Positions 50,821 through 59,629 of a stretch of DNA of 64,000 bases are shown piece by piece. A program made the translations under genes and the position numbers. Within the stretch, counting starts at the first letter, position 1. Every line of letters begins with the position of its first letter. The stretch is from Alphaproteobacteria bacterium (GTDB lineage Bacteria > Pseudomonadota > Alphaproteobacteria > SMXS01), in assembly GCA_016124315.1 (NCBI GenBank), contig WGNW01000063.1, positions 1 through 64,000 of the forward strand, written 5' to 3'. A model generated the notes under the pieces. That model did no database searches and was not told where the DNA came from. It was given only the letters and a program-made list of their open reading frames with translations.

Positions 50821-52059
50821 ATGAACGAGGAAAAACTCGATATCCGCCTGCTCGACCCGGCCAGCGTCGAGTGCCCCTACCACGACTACCAGCGGCTCCG
50901 CGAGGAAGCGCCGGTCTACCGCATGCCCGAGACCGGCTGGTACGTGGTCACCACCTACGATCTGTGCCGCAAGGTGGCCAAGGACTGGGAGACCTTCTCC
51001 GACCAGCTCAACGACTGGTCCCACGAGACGCTGTGGAGCAATTCGGAGATTCCCGGCCTGTTCGAGAAGGACGGCTGGCCCCGAGACCAGATTCTGTCGC
51101 GCGACCCGCCGCTGCACGACATGTATCGCAGCCTGGTGGACGTCTCGTTCACCAAGAGCCGCATCGACGCCATGGAGCCGTTCATCACCAAGCTGGTGAA
51201 CGAGCTGATCGACAAGTTCATCGACAAGGGCGAGTGCGACTTCATCATGGATTTCGCCTATCCCCTGCCCATGCACGTCATCGCCGACCGGCTCGGCCTG
51301 CCGCCCGAGGACCTGCCCAGGCTGAAGTTCTGGTCGGAGGAGTGGGTGCTGCCCCACGCCCACACCATGAGCCACGAGCGCGAGGTGGAGTGCGCCCGCA
51401 ACATCATCGACCTGCAGCACTACCTGGTGGAGAAGTTCGAGGAGAAGCGCCAGCACCGGGACGACCGCATCATCAGCGACCTGGTGCACGGCCTGTTCAA
51501 CGGCGAGCGCCACCTCAACACCCGCGAGATCCTGTCGATGGTGGAGCAGCTGCTGGTGGGCGGCAACGAGACCACCACCAACGCCATGTCCTCGGGCATG
51601 ATGCTGCTGATCCAGAACCCCGACGAGTACCGCAAGGTCCAGGACGATCCCAAGCTGATCAAGAACTTCGTCGAGGAGGTGCTGCGCATCGAGAGCCCGA
51701 CCCAGGGCATCTTCCGCGTCGCGGTCAAGGACACCGAGCTCGGCGGCGTGAAGATCCCGCGCGGCTCGATGATCAACATGCGCTTCGGCTCGGCCAACCG
51801 GGACGAGAAGGTGTTCCCCGACGCCGGCCGGCTCGACGTGTGCCGCAAGAACGCCGGCGCGCACCTGGCGTTCAGCACCGCCGAGCATCACTGCGTCGGC
51901 GCGCCGCTCACCCGGCAGGAGATGAACATCGCCTTCCGCATCCTGTTCGAGCGGATGAAGAACTTCCAGTTCGCGCCCGACCGGAACGACTTCCAGCACG
52001 CGGGCAACTTCATGGTGCGGGCGCTCAAGCACCTGCACATCACCTTCGAAAAGCGCTGA
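50821..52059 (+). CDS. Cytochrome P450, class I, soluble (copy 1)
   Basis: A 412-residue bacterial P450. The I-helix has GGNETTTN (E251-T252), the ExxR is E286-x-x-R289 in EEVLRIESP, and the heme thiolate Cys is C358 in FSTAEHHCVGAPLTRQE. The usual FGxGxHxCxG is FSTAEHHCVG here, so the two Gly residues before the His are replaced by S and A/E. The N-terminus reads SVECPYHDYQRLREEAPVY, typical of CYP-family proteins that act on terpenoids or steroids. Electrons would come from a ferredoxin and reductase, which are not encoded in this window. It is the third gene of the operon and is followed 5 bp later by an MDR reductase. Confidence 0.93.
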   Translation: MNEEKLDIRLLDPASVECPYHDYQRLREEAPVYRMPETGWYVVTTYDLCRKVAKDWETFSDQLNDWSHETLWSNSEIPGLFEKDGWPRDQILSRDPPLHDMYRSLVDVSFTKSRIDAMEPFITKLVNELIDKFIDKGECDFIMDFAYPLPMHVIADRLGLPPEDLPRLKFWSEEWVLPHAHTMSHEREVECARNIIDLQHYLVEKFEEKRQHRDDRIISDLVHGLFNGERHLNTREILSMVEQLLVGGNETTTNAMSSGMMLLIQNPDEYRKVQDDPKLIKNFVEEVLRIESPTQGIFRVAVKDTELGGVKIPRGSMINMRFGSANRDEKVFPDAGRLDVCRKNAGAHLAFSTAEHHCVGAPLTRQEMNIAFRILFERMKNFQFAPDRNDFQHAGNFMVRALKHLHITFEKR

Positions 52060-52064
52060 CCGGC

Positions 52065-53096
52065 ATGCCGACACTCCCCAACGAACGTCGCAACAACCAG
52101 CTCTACATGGCCCGCTTCCCCAGCGGCGAGGCCGGACCCGGCGACTTCGAGGTGCGCGAGGCGCCGGTGCCCGAGCCCAAGGACGGCGAGGTCCTGGTGG
52201 AGACCCACTACCTGTCGGTGGACGCGGCGCTCCGGCTGATCATGCGCGACAGCAAGGACTTCCTGTTCCGAGTCCAGCCGGGCGACCTGGTGCGCGGCTC
52301 GGTGGCCGGGCGCATCGTCGAATCCCGCAACCCGGATTTCCGCGAGGGCGACTACGTCACCGGCGGGCTCGGCGTGCAGAACTACGCCGTGTCCGACGGC
52401 ACGGGCCTCGCCAAGGTCGACACCGCGACCGCGCCGCTGTCCGCCTGGCTGGGCGGCATGGGCGTCTCGGGCCTCACCGCCTACTTCGCGGTGACCGAGG
52501 AGTGCAAGCCGGCGCCGGGCAAGACGCTGGTGGTGAACGGCGCCGCCGGCGCCGTCGGCTCCATCGCCGGGCAGATCGGCCGCATCCTCGGCGCGCGGGT
52601 GATCGGCATCACCGGCAGCGACGAGAAGTGCCGCTGGCTGACGGAGGAACTGGGCTACGACGTCGCCATCAACTATCGCAACGGCGACCTCTACGAGCGG
52701 CTGGTCGAAGCCGCGCCCGACCGCATCGACGCCATCTTCGACAATGTGGGCGGACCGATCCTCGACGAGAGCCTGCGCTGGATCGGCCTGCGCGGGGTGG
52801 TGCTGCTGTGCGGCTCCACCTCCCAGTATACCGAGGAGAAGATGGCCGGCCCCGCCAACTATATCTGGCTGGGCACCATGCGCGCCCGGATGCAGGGCTT
52901 CGTTGTCTACGATTACGCCGACCGCTTCGCCGAGGCCCAGAAGCAGCTCGCCCAGTGGGTGCGCGAGGGCAAGCTGGTGATGCGCGAGAACGTGGTGGAA
53001 GGCGACGTCGGCGACTTCCCCGACGTCTTCCGCCGTCTCTATCACGGCGAGAACCGCGGCAAGATGGTGATCCGCCTGCCGGCGGCCGCCGACTAG
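52065..53096 (+). CDS. NADP-dependent oxidoreductase, zinc-free MDR, copy 3 (P450 operon)
   Basis: A 343-residue member of the same family as the two genes at 37239-39300, but more divergent (LPNERRNNQLYMARFPSG at the N-terminus). Nucleotide-binding region: GVSGLTAYFAVTEECKPAPGKTLVVNGAAGAVGS (about 129-165 with interruptions), then GSDEKCRWLTEELG and DAIFDNVGGPILDE. C-terminal HGENRGKMVIRLPAAAD. The start at ATG 52065 is 5 nt after the P450 stop. It likely reduces an enone formed after hydroxylation and dehydrogenation. Confidence 0.9.
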   Translation: MPTLPNERRNNQLYMARFPSGEAGPGDFEVREAPVPEPKDGEVLVETHYLSVDAALRLIMRDSKDFLFRVQPGDLVRGSVAGRIVESRNPDFREGDYVTGGLGVQNYAVSDGTGLAKVDTATAPLSAWLGGMGVSGLTAYFAVTEECKPAPGKTLVVNGAAGAVGSIAGQIGRILGARVIGITGSDEKCRWLTEELGYDVAINYRNGDLYERLVEAAPDRIDAIFDNVGGPILDESLRWIGLRGVVLLCGSTSQYTEEKMAGPANYIWLGTMRARMQGFVVYDYADRFAEAQKQLAQWVREGKLVMRENVVEGDVGDFPDVFRRLYHGENRGKMVIRLPAAAD

Positions 53097-53132
53097 AAAA
53101 CAACCTCAGGGAACCAGGAAAGGAACAACGGG

Positions 53133-53912
53133 ATGGGTGCTCTCGATCTCTTCAAGCTGGACGGCAAGGTGGCCGTCGTGACCGGCGCCGGCAAAGGCAT
53201 CGGCCGCGGCATCGCGCTGACGCTGGCCGAGGCCGGCGCGGACGTGGCCGTCGCCTCGCGCAGCAAGGACGACCTGGAAAAGGTGGCGCAGGAAATCCGC
53301 GACCGCGGCCGGCGCGCCATCGCCGTGCCGACGGACGTCACCAAGATGGAATTCCTGGAGAACCTGGCGAAGCGGACGCAGGACGAGCTGGGCAAGATCG
53401 ACATCTGGGTGAACAACGCCGGCGGCCTGCCCGACGGCACGCCGCGCTGGCTGACCCGCACGTCGGAGGAGCAGTTCGAGGCGCAGATCGACCTCAACCT
53501 CAAGGCGGTATGGGCCGGCTGCGTGGTCGCCGCCAAGGCGATGGCGGAGAACGGCGGCGCCATCGTCAACATCTCGTCGCGGGCCGCCAAGGACATGGGC
53601 CCGAACCTGAAGAACGGCCCCTACGGCGCCTCCAAGTCGGCGGTGAACAGCCTGACCGCCACCTTCTCGCGCGAACTGGCCCCGAAGATCCGCATCAACG
53701 CGGTGGCGCCGGGCCCGATCCCGACCGAGAACTTCATCGACTCCATGAAGATGCACACCAAGGAGCGCGAGGAGGAGCTGAGGCAGTACATCGCGCTGCC
53801 GCTGCAGCGCTGGGGCACCCCCGAGGACATCGGCGCCGCCGTGCTCTACATGGTCTCGCCGGCGTCGGGCTGGGTGACCGGCCAGTGCCTCTACGTCACC
53901 GGCGGCTCCTGA
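53133..53912 (+). CDS. Short-chain dehydrogenase/reductase (SDR)
   Basis: A 259-residue classical SDR that oxidises or reduces an alcohol/ketone using NAD(P). It has the TGAGKGIG cofactor motif (17-24), NNAGG near 94-98, active-site S in NISSRAA (about 147) and Y164-x-x-x-K168, and the end VTGQCLYVTGGS. AAAGGAAC precedes the ATG at 11-18 nt. The position between the MDR and iron-ADH genes suggests it handles the P450 hydroxylation product. Classical SDR residues are intact. Confidence 0.93.
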   Translation: MGALDLFKLDGKVAVVTGAGKGIGRGIALTLAEAGADVAVASRSKDDLEKVAQEIRDRGRRAIAVPTDVTKMEFLENLAKRTQDELGKIDIWVNNAGGLPDGTPRWLTRTSEEQFEAQIDLNLKAVWAGCVVAAKAMAENGGAIVNISSRAAKDMGPNLKNGPYGASKSAVNSLTATFSRELAPKIRINAVAPGPIPTENFIDSMKMHTKEREEELRQYIALPLQRWGTPEDIGAAVLYMVSPASGWVTGQCLYVTGGS

Positions 53913-53919
53913 TCCGGGA

Positions 53920-55086
53920 ATGCCGGCGGGCGTCTACGACTACATCCCGCAGGAGCGCATCGTCTTCGGCCGCCCGGCGGCCGAGGCGATCCGCGCGGAA
54001 GCGGAGCGGCTGGGCAAGACCCGGCTGTTCCTCGTCACCGCCAAATCGCTGAACCGCAAGACGCCGGCCATCGGCGAGCTGCGGGCGGCGCTGGGCCGCC
54101 TGGTGGTCGGGCTCTATGACGACTGCATCGCCCACACGCCGCGCGAGACGGTGGTCGCCTGCGCCGAGGCGGTGCGCCAGGCCGGCGCCGACATGATCGT
54201 CACCATCGGCGGCGGCACCGCCATCGACATGGTGAAGGCGGTGCAGATCTGCCTGGCCGAGGACGTGCGCACGGTCGAGGGCCTCGACGACTGGCACACC
54301 CGGGTCAACCCGGACGGCAGCTACCACACGCCGCGGACGAAACCCTCGCCGGTGCGCCAGATCATCGTGCCGACCACCCTGTCGGGCGCCGAGTTCAGCA
54401 CCATCGCCGGCGTCACCGACACCCGGACCCACGTGAAGGAAGGCTATGTGGGCACCGACGCGGCCGGCCAGGCGGTGATCCTCGACGCGGCGATCACCGT
54501 CCACACGCCCGAATGGCTGTGGCTGTCGACCGGCGTGCGCGGCCTCGACCACGCCGTCGAGGGCATCTGCTCGATCCGCGCCAATCCGTTCATCACCGGC
54601 TGCTGCCGGCAGGCCATCGAGATGTTCGCCGCCGCCCTGCCCCGCACCAAGGCCGACCCGCAGGATCTCGACGCCCGCCTCGCCTGCCAGCAGGCCACCT
54701 GGATCGCCGGCCACGGCATCGACCGCGCCCCCTACGGCGCCTCCCACGGCATCGGCGGCGTGCTGGGCGGCCTCAAGGACGTGCCGCACGGCTACACCTC
54801 GTGCATCCTGCTGCCCCACGTGCTGCGCTGGAACCGGCCGGCGACCGAGGCCCAGCAGCGCTACGTGTCCGCCGCCTTCGGACATCCCGACGCCGACGCC
54901 GCAGACCTGGTGGCGGACTTCGTCGGCCGCCTCGGACTGCCGCAGCGGCTGCGCGACGTGGGCGTGAGCCGCGACGACTTCCCCGCCATCGCCAGGCGGT
55001 GCCGCAAGAACATGTGGGTGCTGACGAATCCCCGTCCGCTGCCCGACGACGACGCCATCATGGCCCTGCTCGAGGCCGCCTACTGA
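53920..55086 (+). CDS. Iron-containing alcohol dehydrogenase family protein
   Basis: A 388-residue group III metal-type alcohol dehydrogenase, closest in pattern to maleylacetate reductase/1,3-diol dehydrogenases. It has the N-terminal Rossmann-like half with TIGGGTAIDMVKAV (92-105), the sequence VPTTLSGAEFSTIAGVTD, then metal-site region histidines in GLDHAVEG, ASHGIGG and VPHGYTSC. The gap to the SDR stop is 7 bp, showing translational coupling. It probably oxidises a second alcohol or reduces an aldehyde in the same pathway. NAD(H) or NADP(H) preference is not evident. Confidence 0.88.
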   Translation: MPAGVYDYIPQERIVFGRPAAEAIRAEAERLGKTRLFLVTAKSLNRKTPAIGELRAALGRLVVGLYDDCIAHTPRETVVACAEAVRQAGADMIVTIGGGTAIDMVKAVQICLAEDVRTVEGLDDWHTRVNPDGSYHTPRTKPSPVRQIIVPTTLSGAEFSTIAGVTDTRTHVKEGYVGTDAAGQAVILDAAITVHTPEWLWLSTGVRGLDHAVEGICSIRANPFITGCCRQAIEMFAAALPRTKADPQDLDARLACQQATWIAGHGIDRAPYGASHGIGGVLGGLKDVPHGYTSCILLPHVLRWNRPATEAQQRYVSAAFGHPDADAADLVADFVGRLGLPQRLRDVGVSRDDFPAIARRCRKNMWVLTNPRPLPDDDAIMALLEAAY

Positions 55087-55139
55087 CCCGGGTTCGTCGG
55101 TGGCGCGCCCGCGCCGCCGGCCCAGCAACGGAACGCATC

Positions 55140-56711
55140 ATGCTCACGCAGTTCGAACGGGAAGCCAACCTCTCCGACCTCATGGACTACCACGCCCGCA
55201 CCCGGCCGGAGGCGGAGATGCTGGTGTTCGAGAGCCGGCGCTGGACCTGGGGCGAGGGCGACCGCATCGTCAACCGGATCGCCCACGGCCTGATCGGCCT
55301 GGGCGTCGGGCGCAACGACAAGGTGGCGGTCCTGGCCGCCACGTCGCCGGAATACTTCTTCACCTTCTGGGGCATCATCCGCGCCGGCGCCTGCGCGGTG
55401 CCGCTGTCGGGCATGGCGAGCGCCGAATCCCTGGAGCTGATGATCGCCGACAGCGGCGCCAAGGTGCTGTTCGCCTCGGAAAAGACCATGGACCTGATCG
55501 GCCGCATCGACGCGCGCCTCGACGGCATCGTCACCGGCGGGCGCATCGCCTACGACTTCGCCGCGCCCGGCTGGCGCCGCTTCGACGACTGGATCGCCGC
55601 CGAGCCCGACACCAACCCCGGCGTCGCCATCGACCCGCTGGACGACTTCAACATCATCTACTCGTCGGGCACCACCGGCGTGCCCAAGGGCATCCTGCAC
55701 GACCACCGGACGCGCATCTCCTACTGGGCGACCCGCGACGCCTTCGCCTACGGGCCGGACACGCGGCTGATCGTCTCCACCCCGCTCTATTCCAACACCA
55801 CCCTGTTCGCGCTGCTGCCGGCGCTCGCCTGGGGCGGCGCGACCATCCTGCTGCCCCGGTCGGACACGGAGAACTTCCTGCGCCTCGCCGAGCGCGAGCG
55901 GGCGACCCACACCATGCAGGTGCCGGTGCAGTACCACCGGCTGCACGACTTCCCCGACTTCGGCGGGTACGACCTGTCCAGCTTCAAGTGGAAGTTCTGC
56001 ACCTCGGCGCCGCTGCGGCCGGCCTTCAAGACCTGGCTGATCACCGCCTGGCCGGGCGGCTTCACCGAGATCTACGGCATGACCGAGGGCGGCGTCGGCT
56101 GCTTCCTCAACGCCCACGAATATCCGGACAAGGTGCATACCGTCGGCTTCGCCCGCGAGGGCAGCGAGTTGCGGGTGGTGGACGAGGCGATGAACGAGGT
56201 GCCGCGCGGCGAGATCGGGGAGCTGATCGGCTGGTCCGCCTACATGATGACCGGCTACTACAACAAGCCCGACAAGACCACCGAAAGCCGCTGGACCGAC
56301 AAGGAGGGCCGCGTCTGGCAGCGCAGCGGCGACATGGGGCGGATGGACGAGGACGGCTTCATCGTGCTGCTCGACCGAGCCAAGGACATGATCATCTCGG
56401 GCGGCTTCAACATCTACGCCGCCGACCTGGAGGCTGAGCTGCTGAAGCACCCGGCGGTGGACGACGCGGCGGTGATCGCCGTGCCCAGCGAGGACTGGGG
56501 CGAGACGCCGCTCGGCCTGGTGGTGTTGAAGCCCGGCGCCTCGGCCAGCGGCGACGACATCCGCGGCTGGGCCAACGAGCGGCTGGGCAAGCTGCAGCGG
56601 CTGAGCGCCGTCGAGCTCCGCGACACCCTGCCCCGCAGCACCATCGGCAAGCTGCTCAAGCGCGAGCTGCGCGAACCCTACTGGGCCGGCATGGAACGCC
56701 GGGTGGGATAA
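55140..56711 (+). CDS. AMP-dependent acyl-CoA synthetase/ligase
   Basis: A 523-residue ANL-superfamily enzyme that activates a carboxylic acid to its CoA thioester via an acyl-AMP. Motifs: P-loop YSSGTTGVPKG (174-184), YGMTEGG (about 311-317), TGYYNKPDKTTE, SGDMGRMDEDGF, DRAKDMIISGGFNIY, and the C-terminal catalytic lysine K504 in PRSTIGKLLKRELRE. ATG 55140 follows the iron-ADH stop by 53 bp. It ends the plus-strand operon, so the final product of the pathway is expected to be a CoA thioester for beta-oxidation. Confidence 0.92.
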   Translation: MLTQFEREANLSDLMDYHARTRPEAEMLVFESRRWTWGEGDRIVNRIAHGLIGLGVGRNDKVAVLAATSPEYFFTFWGIIRAGACAVPLSGMASAESLELMIADSGAKVLFASEKTMDLIGRIDARLDGIVTGGRIAYDFAAPGWRRFDDWIAAEPDTNPGVAIDPLDDFNIIYSSGTTGVPKGILHDHRTRISYWATRDAFAYGPDTRLIVSTPLYSNTTLFALLPALAWGGATILLPRSDTENFLRLAERERATHTMQVPVQYHRLHDFPDFGGYDLSSFKWKFCTSAPLRPAFKTWLITAWPGGFTEIYGMTEGGVGCFLNAHEYPDKVHTVGFAREGSELRVVDEAMNEVPRGEIGELIGWSAYMMTGYYNKPDKTTESRWTDKEGRVWQRSGDMGRMDEDGFIVLLDRAKDMIISGGFNIYAADLEAELLKHPAVDDAAVIAVPSEDWGETPLGLVVLKPGASASGDDIRGWANERLGKLQRLSAVELRDTLPRSTIGKLLKRELREPYWAGMERRVG

Positions 56712-56766
56712 CCGACATGCGGACGCTTCTCCCGACCGGGATCGGCGGCGTCGGACCCGCCGGATC

Positions 56767-56783
56767 ATTACCGCGAGGGTAAT
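56767..56783. promoter_or_regulatory. Small perfect palindrome ATTACC-GCGAG-GGTAAT in the ligase-DAPDH-like gap
   Basis: A 6-bp inverted repeat with 5-nt loop, 56 bp after the ligase stop and 214 bp before the next ATG. It could be a weak hairpin or an operator. The rest of the 285-bp gap has no ORF with a ribosome binding site. Confidence 0.35.
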
Positions 56784-56996
56784 TGCGCCTTTCGCCGGCC
56801 GCTGGAAAACTGAACGGTAGAGCCTGTTGCTGGAGTCGGAAGGCGCAATGCCCGCTCAGGGCTTTCTACGGCTTCCCTACCTGGCGATAGAACGGCACCT
56901 TTCGGAGGAGCCCCTCTGAAAGCTGCATCCGATGGAAACCGGTTCTGCGGCCCGGTATCGTGCGACTTTGCACGGACAACGCGACGGGGGGAGGCC

Positions 56997-58079
56997 ATGA
57001 CGTACAAGGTGATCCAGTGGTCCAGCGGCAATGTAGGCAAGCACGCGGTGCGGGCCGTCGCCGAACGTACCGGCATGAAGCTCGTCGGCATGTACGTCTT
57101 CTCGGCCGACAAGGCCGGACGGGACGCGGGCGAGATCGCCGGCATCGGCAAGCTGGGCGTCAAGGCCACCGACGACGTGGAGAAGATCATCGCGATGGAC
57201 GCCGACGTGGTGCTGCACACCGCGCTGCCCTCGCTGGTCTACGGCGAGGAGCCCATGGCCGACATCGATACGTTCTGCCGGCTGCTGGCATCCGGCAAGA
57301 ACGTCATTACCACCGTCGGCTACATGTATCCCCAGGTCTACGGAGGCAAGTTCACCAAGCAACTGGAGGAGGCCTGCCGGCTGGGCGGTTCGACCTTCCA
57401 TTCCACCGGCCTCAACCCCGGCTGGATGGGCGACCTGCTGCCGGTGACCATGACCGCGCTGTCGCGCCGGGTGGACCGCATCCACGTGCGGGAGATCTCC
57501 AACTTCCAGCACTACCCGTCGCCCGAGATCATGTTCGACATGATGGGCTTCGCCAAGACGCCGGCCCAGTTCAAGAACGACGCCGAGCGCTACAAATTCT
57601 GGCTGTCGGGCCTGTTCCGCGAAAGCGTGCAGATGGTGGCCGACGCGCTGGGCGTGAAACTGGACGAGATCCGCGAAAAGACCGAGCGGGCGCTGGCGGA
57701 GACCGACCTTGAAACCGCGGCGGGGCTGGTGAAGAAGGGCACCGTGGCTGGCCAGCACTGGGAATGGGCCGGTATGGCTGGCGGCGAGAAGGTGATCGTC
57801 CACGAGACGGTCTGGCGCATGCACGAGAGCGTCGCGCCCGGCTGGCCCAACGGCGACCATTCGATCGTCGTCGACGGCGAGCCGCGCATGGAGGTGAAGT
57901 TCGACGCGCGCTGGATCGGCGACGGCCTGCAGGGCACGGCGATGCACGCGGTCAACGCCATCCCCTATGTCTGCGACGCGCCCTGCGGCATCAAGACCTT
58001 CCTCGACCTGCCCTGGATCGTCGGCAAGGGCACGGTCCACGTCCCGAAGAAAAAGGCCGACAAGAAAAAGAAGAAGTAG
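56997..58079 (+). CDS. Diaminopimelate-dehydrogenase-like NAD(P)-dependent oxidoreductase
   Basis: A 360-residue reductase of the DAP_DH_C/dihydrodipicolinate reductase-like group, often seen in catabolic clusters. Cofactor-binding loop: WSSGNVGKHAVRAV (8-21), then GKLGVKATDD, TVGYMYPQVYGG and TGLNPGWMGDLLP. The C-terminus is an unusually basic tail of KKKADKKKKK after the last structured residues. GGGGGAGG lies 2-9 nt before the ATG. The biosynthetic role (lysine) is unlikely given context; a role in the catabolic island is inferred. It is convergent with the DHA2 pump gene (4 bp apart). Confidence 0.82.
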   Translation: MTYKVIQWSSGNVGKHAVRAVAERTGMKLVGMYVFSADKAGRDAGEIAGIGKLGVKATDDVEKIIAMDADVVLHTALPSLVYGEEPMADIDTFCRLLASGKNVITTVGYMYPQVYGGKFTKQLEEACRLGGSTFHSTGLNPGWMGDLLPVTMTALSRRVDRIHVREISNFQHYPSPEIMFDMMGFAKTPAQFKNDAERYKFWLSGLFRESVQMVADALGVKLDEIREKTERALAETDLETAAGLVKKGTVAGQHWEWAGMAGGEKVIVHETVWRMHESVAPGWPNGDHSIVVDGEPRMEVKFDARWIGDGLQGTAMHAVNAIPYVCDAPCGIKTFLDLPWIVGKGTVHVPKKKADKKKKK

Positions 58080-58083
58080 CGGC

Positions 58084-59622
58084 CTACTCCACCGCCGCTT
58101 CCGGCGGCGGCGCCATCATGTTCTTGGGCAGGCACACCAGCAGCAGCAGCGGCAGGATGCAGATGGTGGCGATCATCACCAGCTGGAAGTCGGTGGTGAA
58201 GGCCATCATCGACGCCTGCCGCGTCAGTTCGGCGTCGATGGCGGCGCGGCCGGCGGCGCTGCCCAGGTCCCAGACGTCCGGCTTCAGGTAGTTGAACGCG
58301 TTGTTGAACGGCGTGAACAGCTCGGACAGGGTCGCGTGGTTGAGCTGGGAGGCGCGGGTCTGGAAGGCGAACACCACGGCGATGCCCATGCTCGAGCCGA
58401 AGGTGCGCATGGTGTTGGCGAACGACGCCGCCTCGGTTCGCAGCCGGGTGCTCAGCGTCGAGTAGGAGATCAGGTTCAGCGACACGAAGGTCATGCCGAT
58501 GCCGATGCCCTGCACCACGCCGATCCAGATCAGCTCGAACTCGCCGGTATAGAGGTTGAAGCGGGACATCTCCCACAGGGTGAAGATGGTCAGGCTGAGG
58601 CCGATGATGATGAACAGCCTCGGGTCGCCGCCCCGCTGGGCGAGGCGGCCCACCGTGGTCATGCCGATCATCATGCCGAAGCCGCGCGGCGCGATGATCA
58701 TGCCGGTGGTCAGCACCGGATAGCCCATCAGGTTCTGCAGCATCACCGGCACCAGCGCCATGGAGGTGTAGAGCACCATGGCGACGCAGAAATAGAACAT
58801 GGAGCCGGCGACGAAGTTGCGGTCGCGCAGGATCTCCCGGTGCACGAACGGGTTCTTCGAGAACACCATGTGGTGGATGAACAGGTAGAACCCGGTGAAC
58901 GCCAGCACCGCCCACAGCACGATCTCGCTGGACTGGAACCAGTCCTGCCGCTCGCCCCGGTCGAGCATGAGCTGGAACGCCATGATGCCGAGCGCCAGCG
59001 CGGCGTAGCCGTAGCCGGCGAACTTGCGCTCCTTGTCGAGCGGCGTGTCCTGGGAGAACAGCGCCAGGCCGATGAACGACAGCACGCCGAACGGCACGTT
59101 GATGTAGAAGATCCAGCGCCAGTTGTAGAACTCGGTGAGGTAGCCGCCCAGGGTCGGTCCGAGGATCGGTCCGACCATCACGCCGACGCCCCACACCGCC
59201 ATGGCCTTGCCGCGCTCGTGGTCGGGATAGCTGTCGAGCATGATCGACTGGGAGAGCGGGATGAGGCCGGCGCCCAGCACACCCTGCAGGGCGCGGAAGA
59301 TCAGCATCTCGTCCAGCGTCGTGGCGAGGCCGCACAGCGCCGAGGCGACGGTGAAGCCGGCGATGGACATCAGGTAGATGGACTTGCGGCCGTAGCGCAG
59401 CGCGAGGAAGCCGGTGAGCGGGATCATCACCGCCGAGGCGACGATGTAGGAAGTGAGCACCCAGGCAATCTGGTCCGGCGTCGCCGACAGGCTGGCCTGC
59501 ATGTGCGGCAGCGCCACGTTGGCGATGGTGCCGTCGATCGCCTGCATGGTGGTGGCCATCATCGCCGAGACGGACACCAGCCCCCGATAGGGCGGAACCT
59601 TGTGCGCGGTCGCCGCGGTCAT
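58084..59622 (-). CDS. emrB: DHA2-family MFS multidrug efflux transporter (EmrB-like)
   Basis: A 512-residue, 14-TM proton antiporter. TM1 has MQAIDGTIANVALPHMQASL, followed by TSYIVASAVMIPLTGFLALRYGRK (motif A-like) and RALQGVLGAGLIPLSQSIML in TM4. GPILGPTLGGYLTEFYNWRWIFYINVP is the motif C region. The start at ATG 59622 is preferred over the upstream in-frame ATG. Only 7 bp separate it from the emrA stop. With EmrA it should form a tripartite pump working with an outer-membrane TolC-like channel, not found here. Confidence 0.93.
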   Translation of the reverse strand: MTAATAHKVPPYRGLVSVSAMMATTMQAIDGTIANVALPHMQASLSATPDQIAWVLTSYIVASAVMIPLTGFLALRYGRKSIYLMSIAGFTVASALCGLATTLDEMLIFRALQGVLGAGLIPLSQSIMLDSYPDHERGKAMAVWGVGVMVGPILGPTLGGYLTEFYNWRWIFYINVPFGVLSFIGLALFSQDTPLDKERKFAGYGYAALALGIMAFQLMLDRGERQDWFQSSEIVLWAVLAFTGFYLFIHHMVFSKNPFVHREILRDRNFVAGSMFYFCVAMVLYTSMALVPVMLQNLMGYPVLTTGMIIAPRGFGMMIGMTTVGRLAQRGGDPRLFIIIGLSLTIFTLWEMSRFNLYTGEFELIWIGVVQGIGIGMTFVSLNLISYSTLSTRLRTEAASFANTMRTFGSSMGIAVVFAFQTRASQLNHATLSELFTPFNNAFNYLKPDVWDLGSAAGRAAIDAELTRQASMMAFTTDFQLVMIATICILPLLLLVCLPKNMMAPPPEAAVE

Positions 59623-59629
59623 GAAGCGA

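Noticed and set aside
56953-56975. GTGCGACTTTGCAC near the DAPDH-like gene as a fifth copy of the TCA-N-GCGTGA motif
   Set aside because: The core is TCGTGCGACT and lacks both TCA and GTGA halves; it is only a small hairpin.
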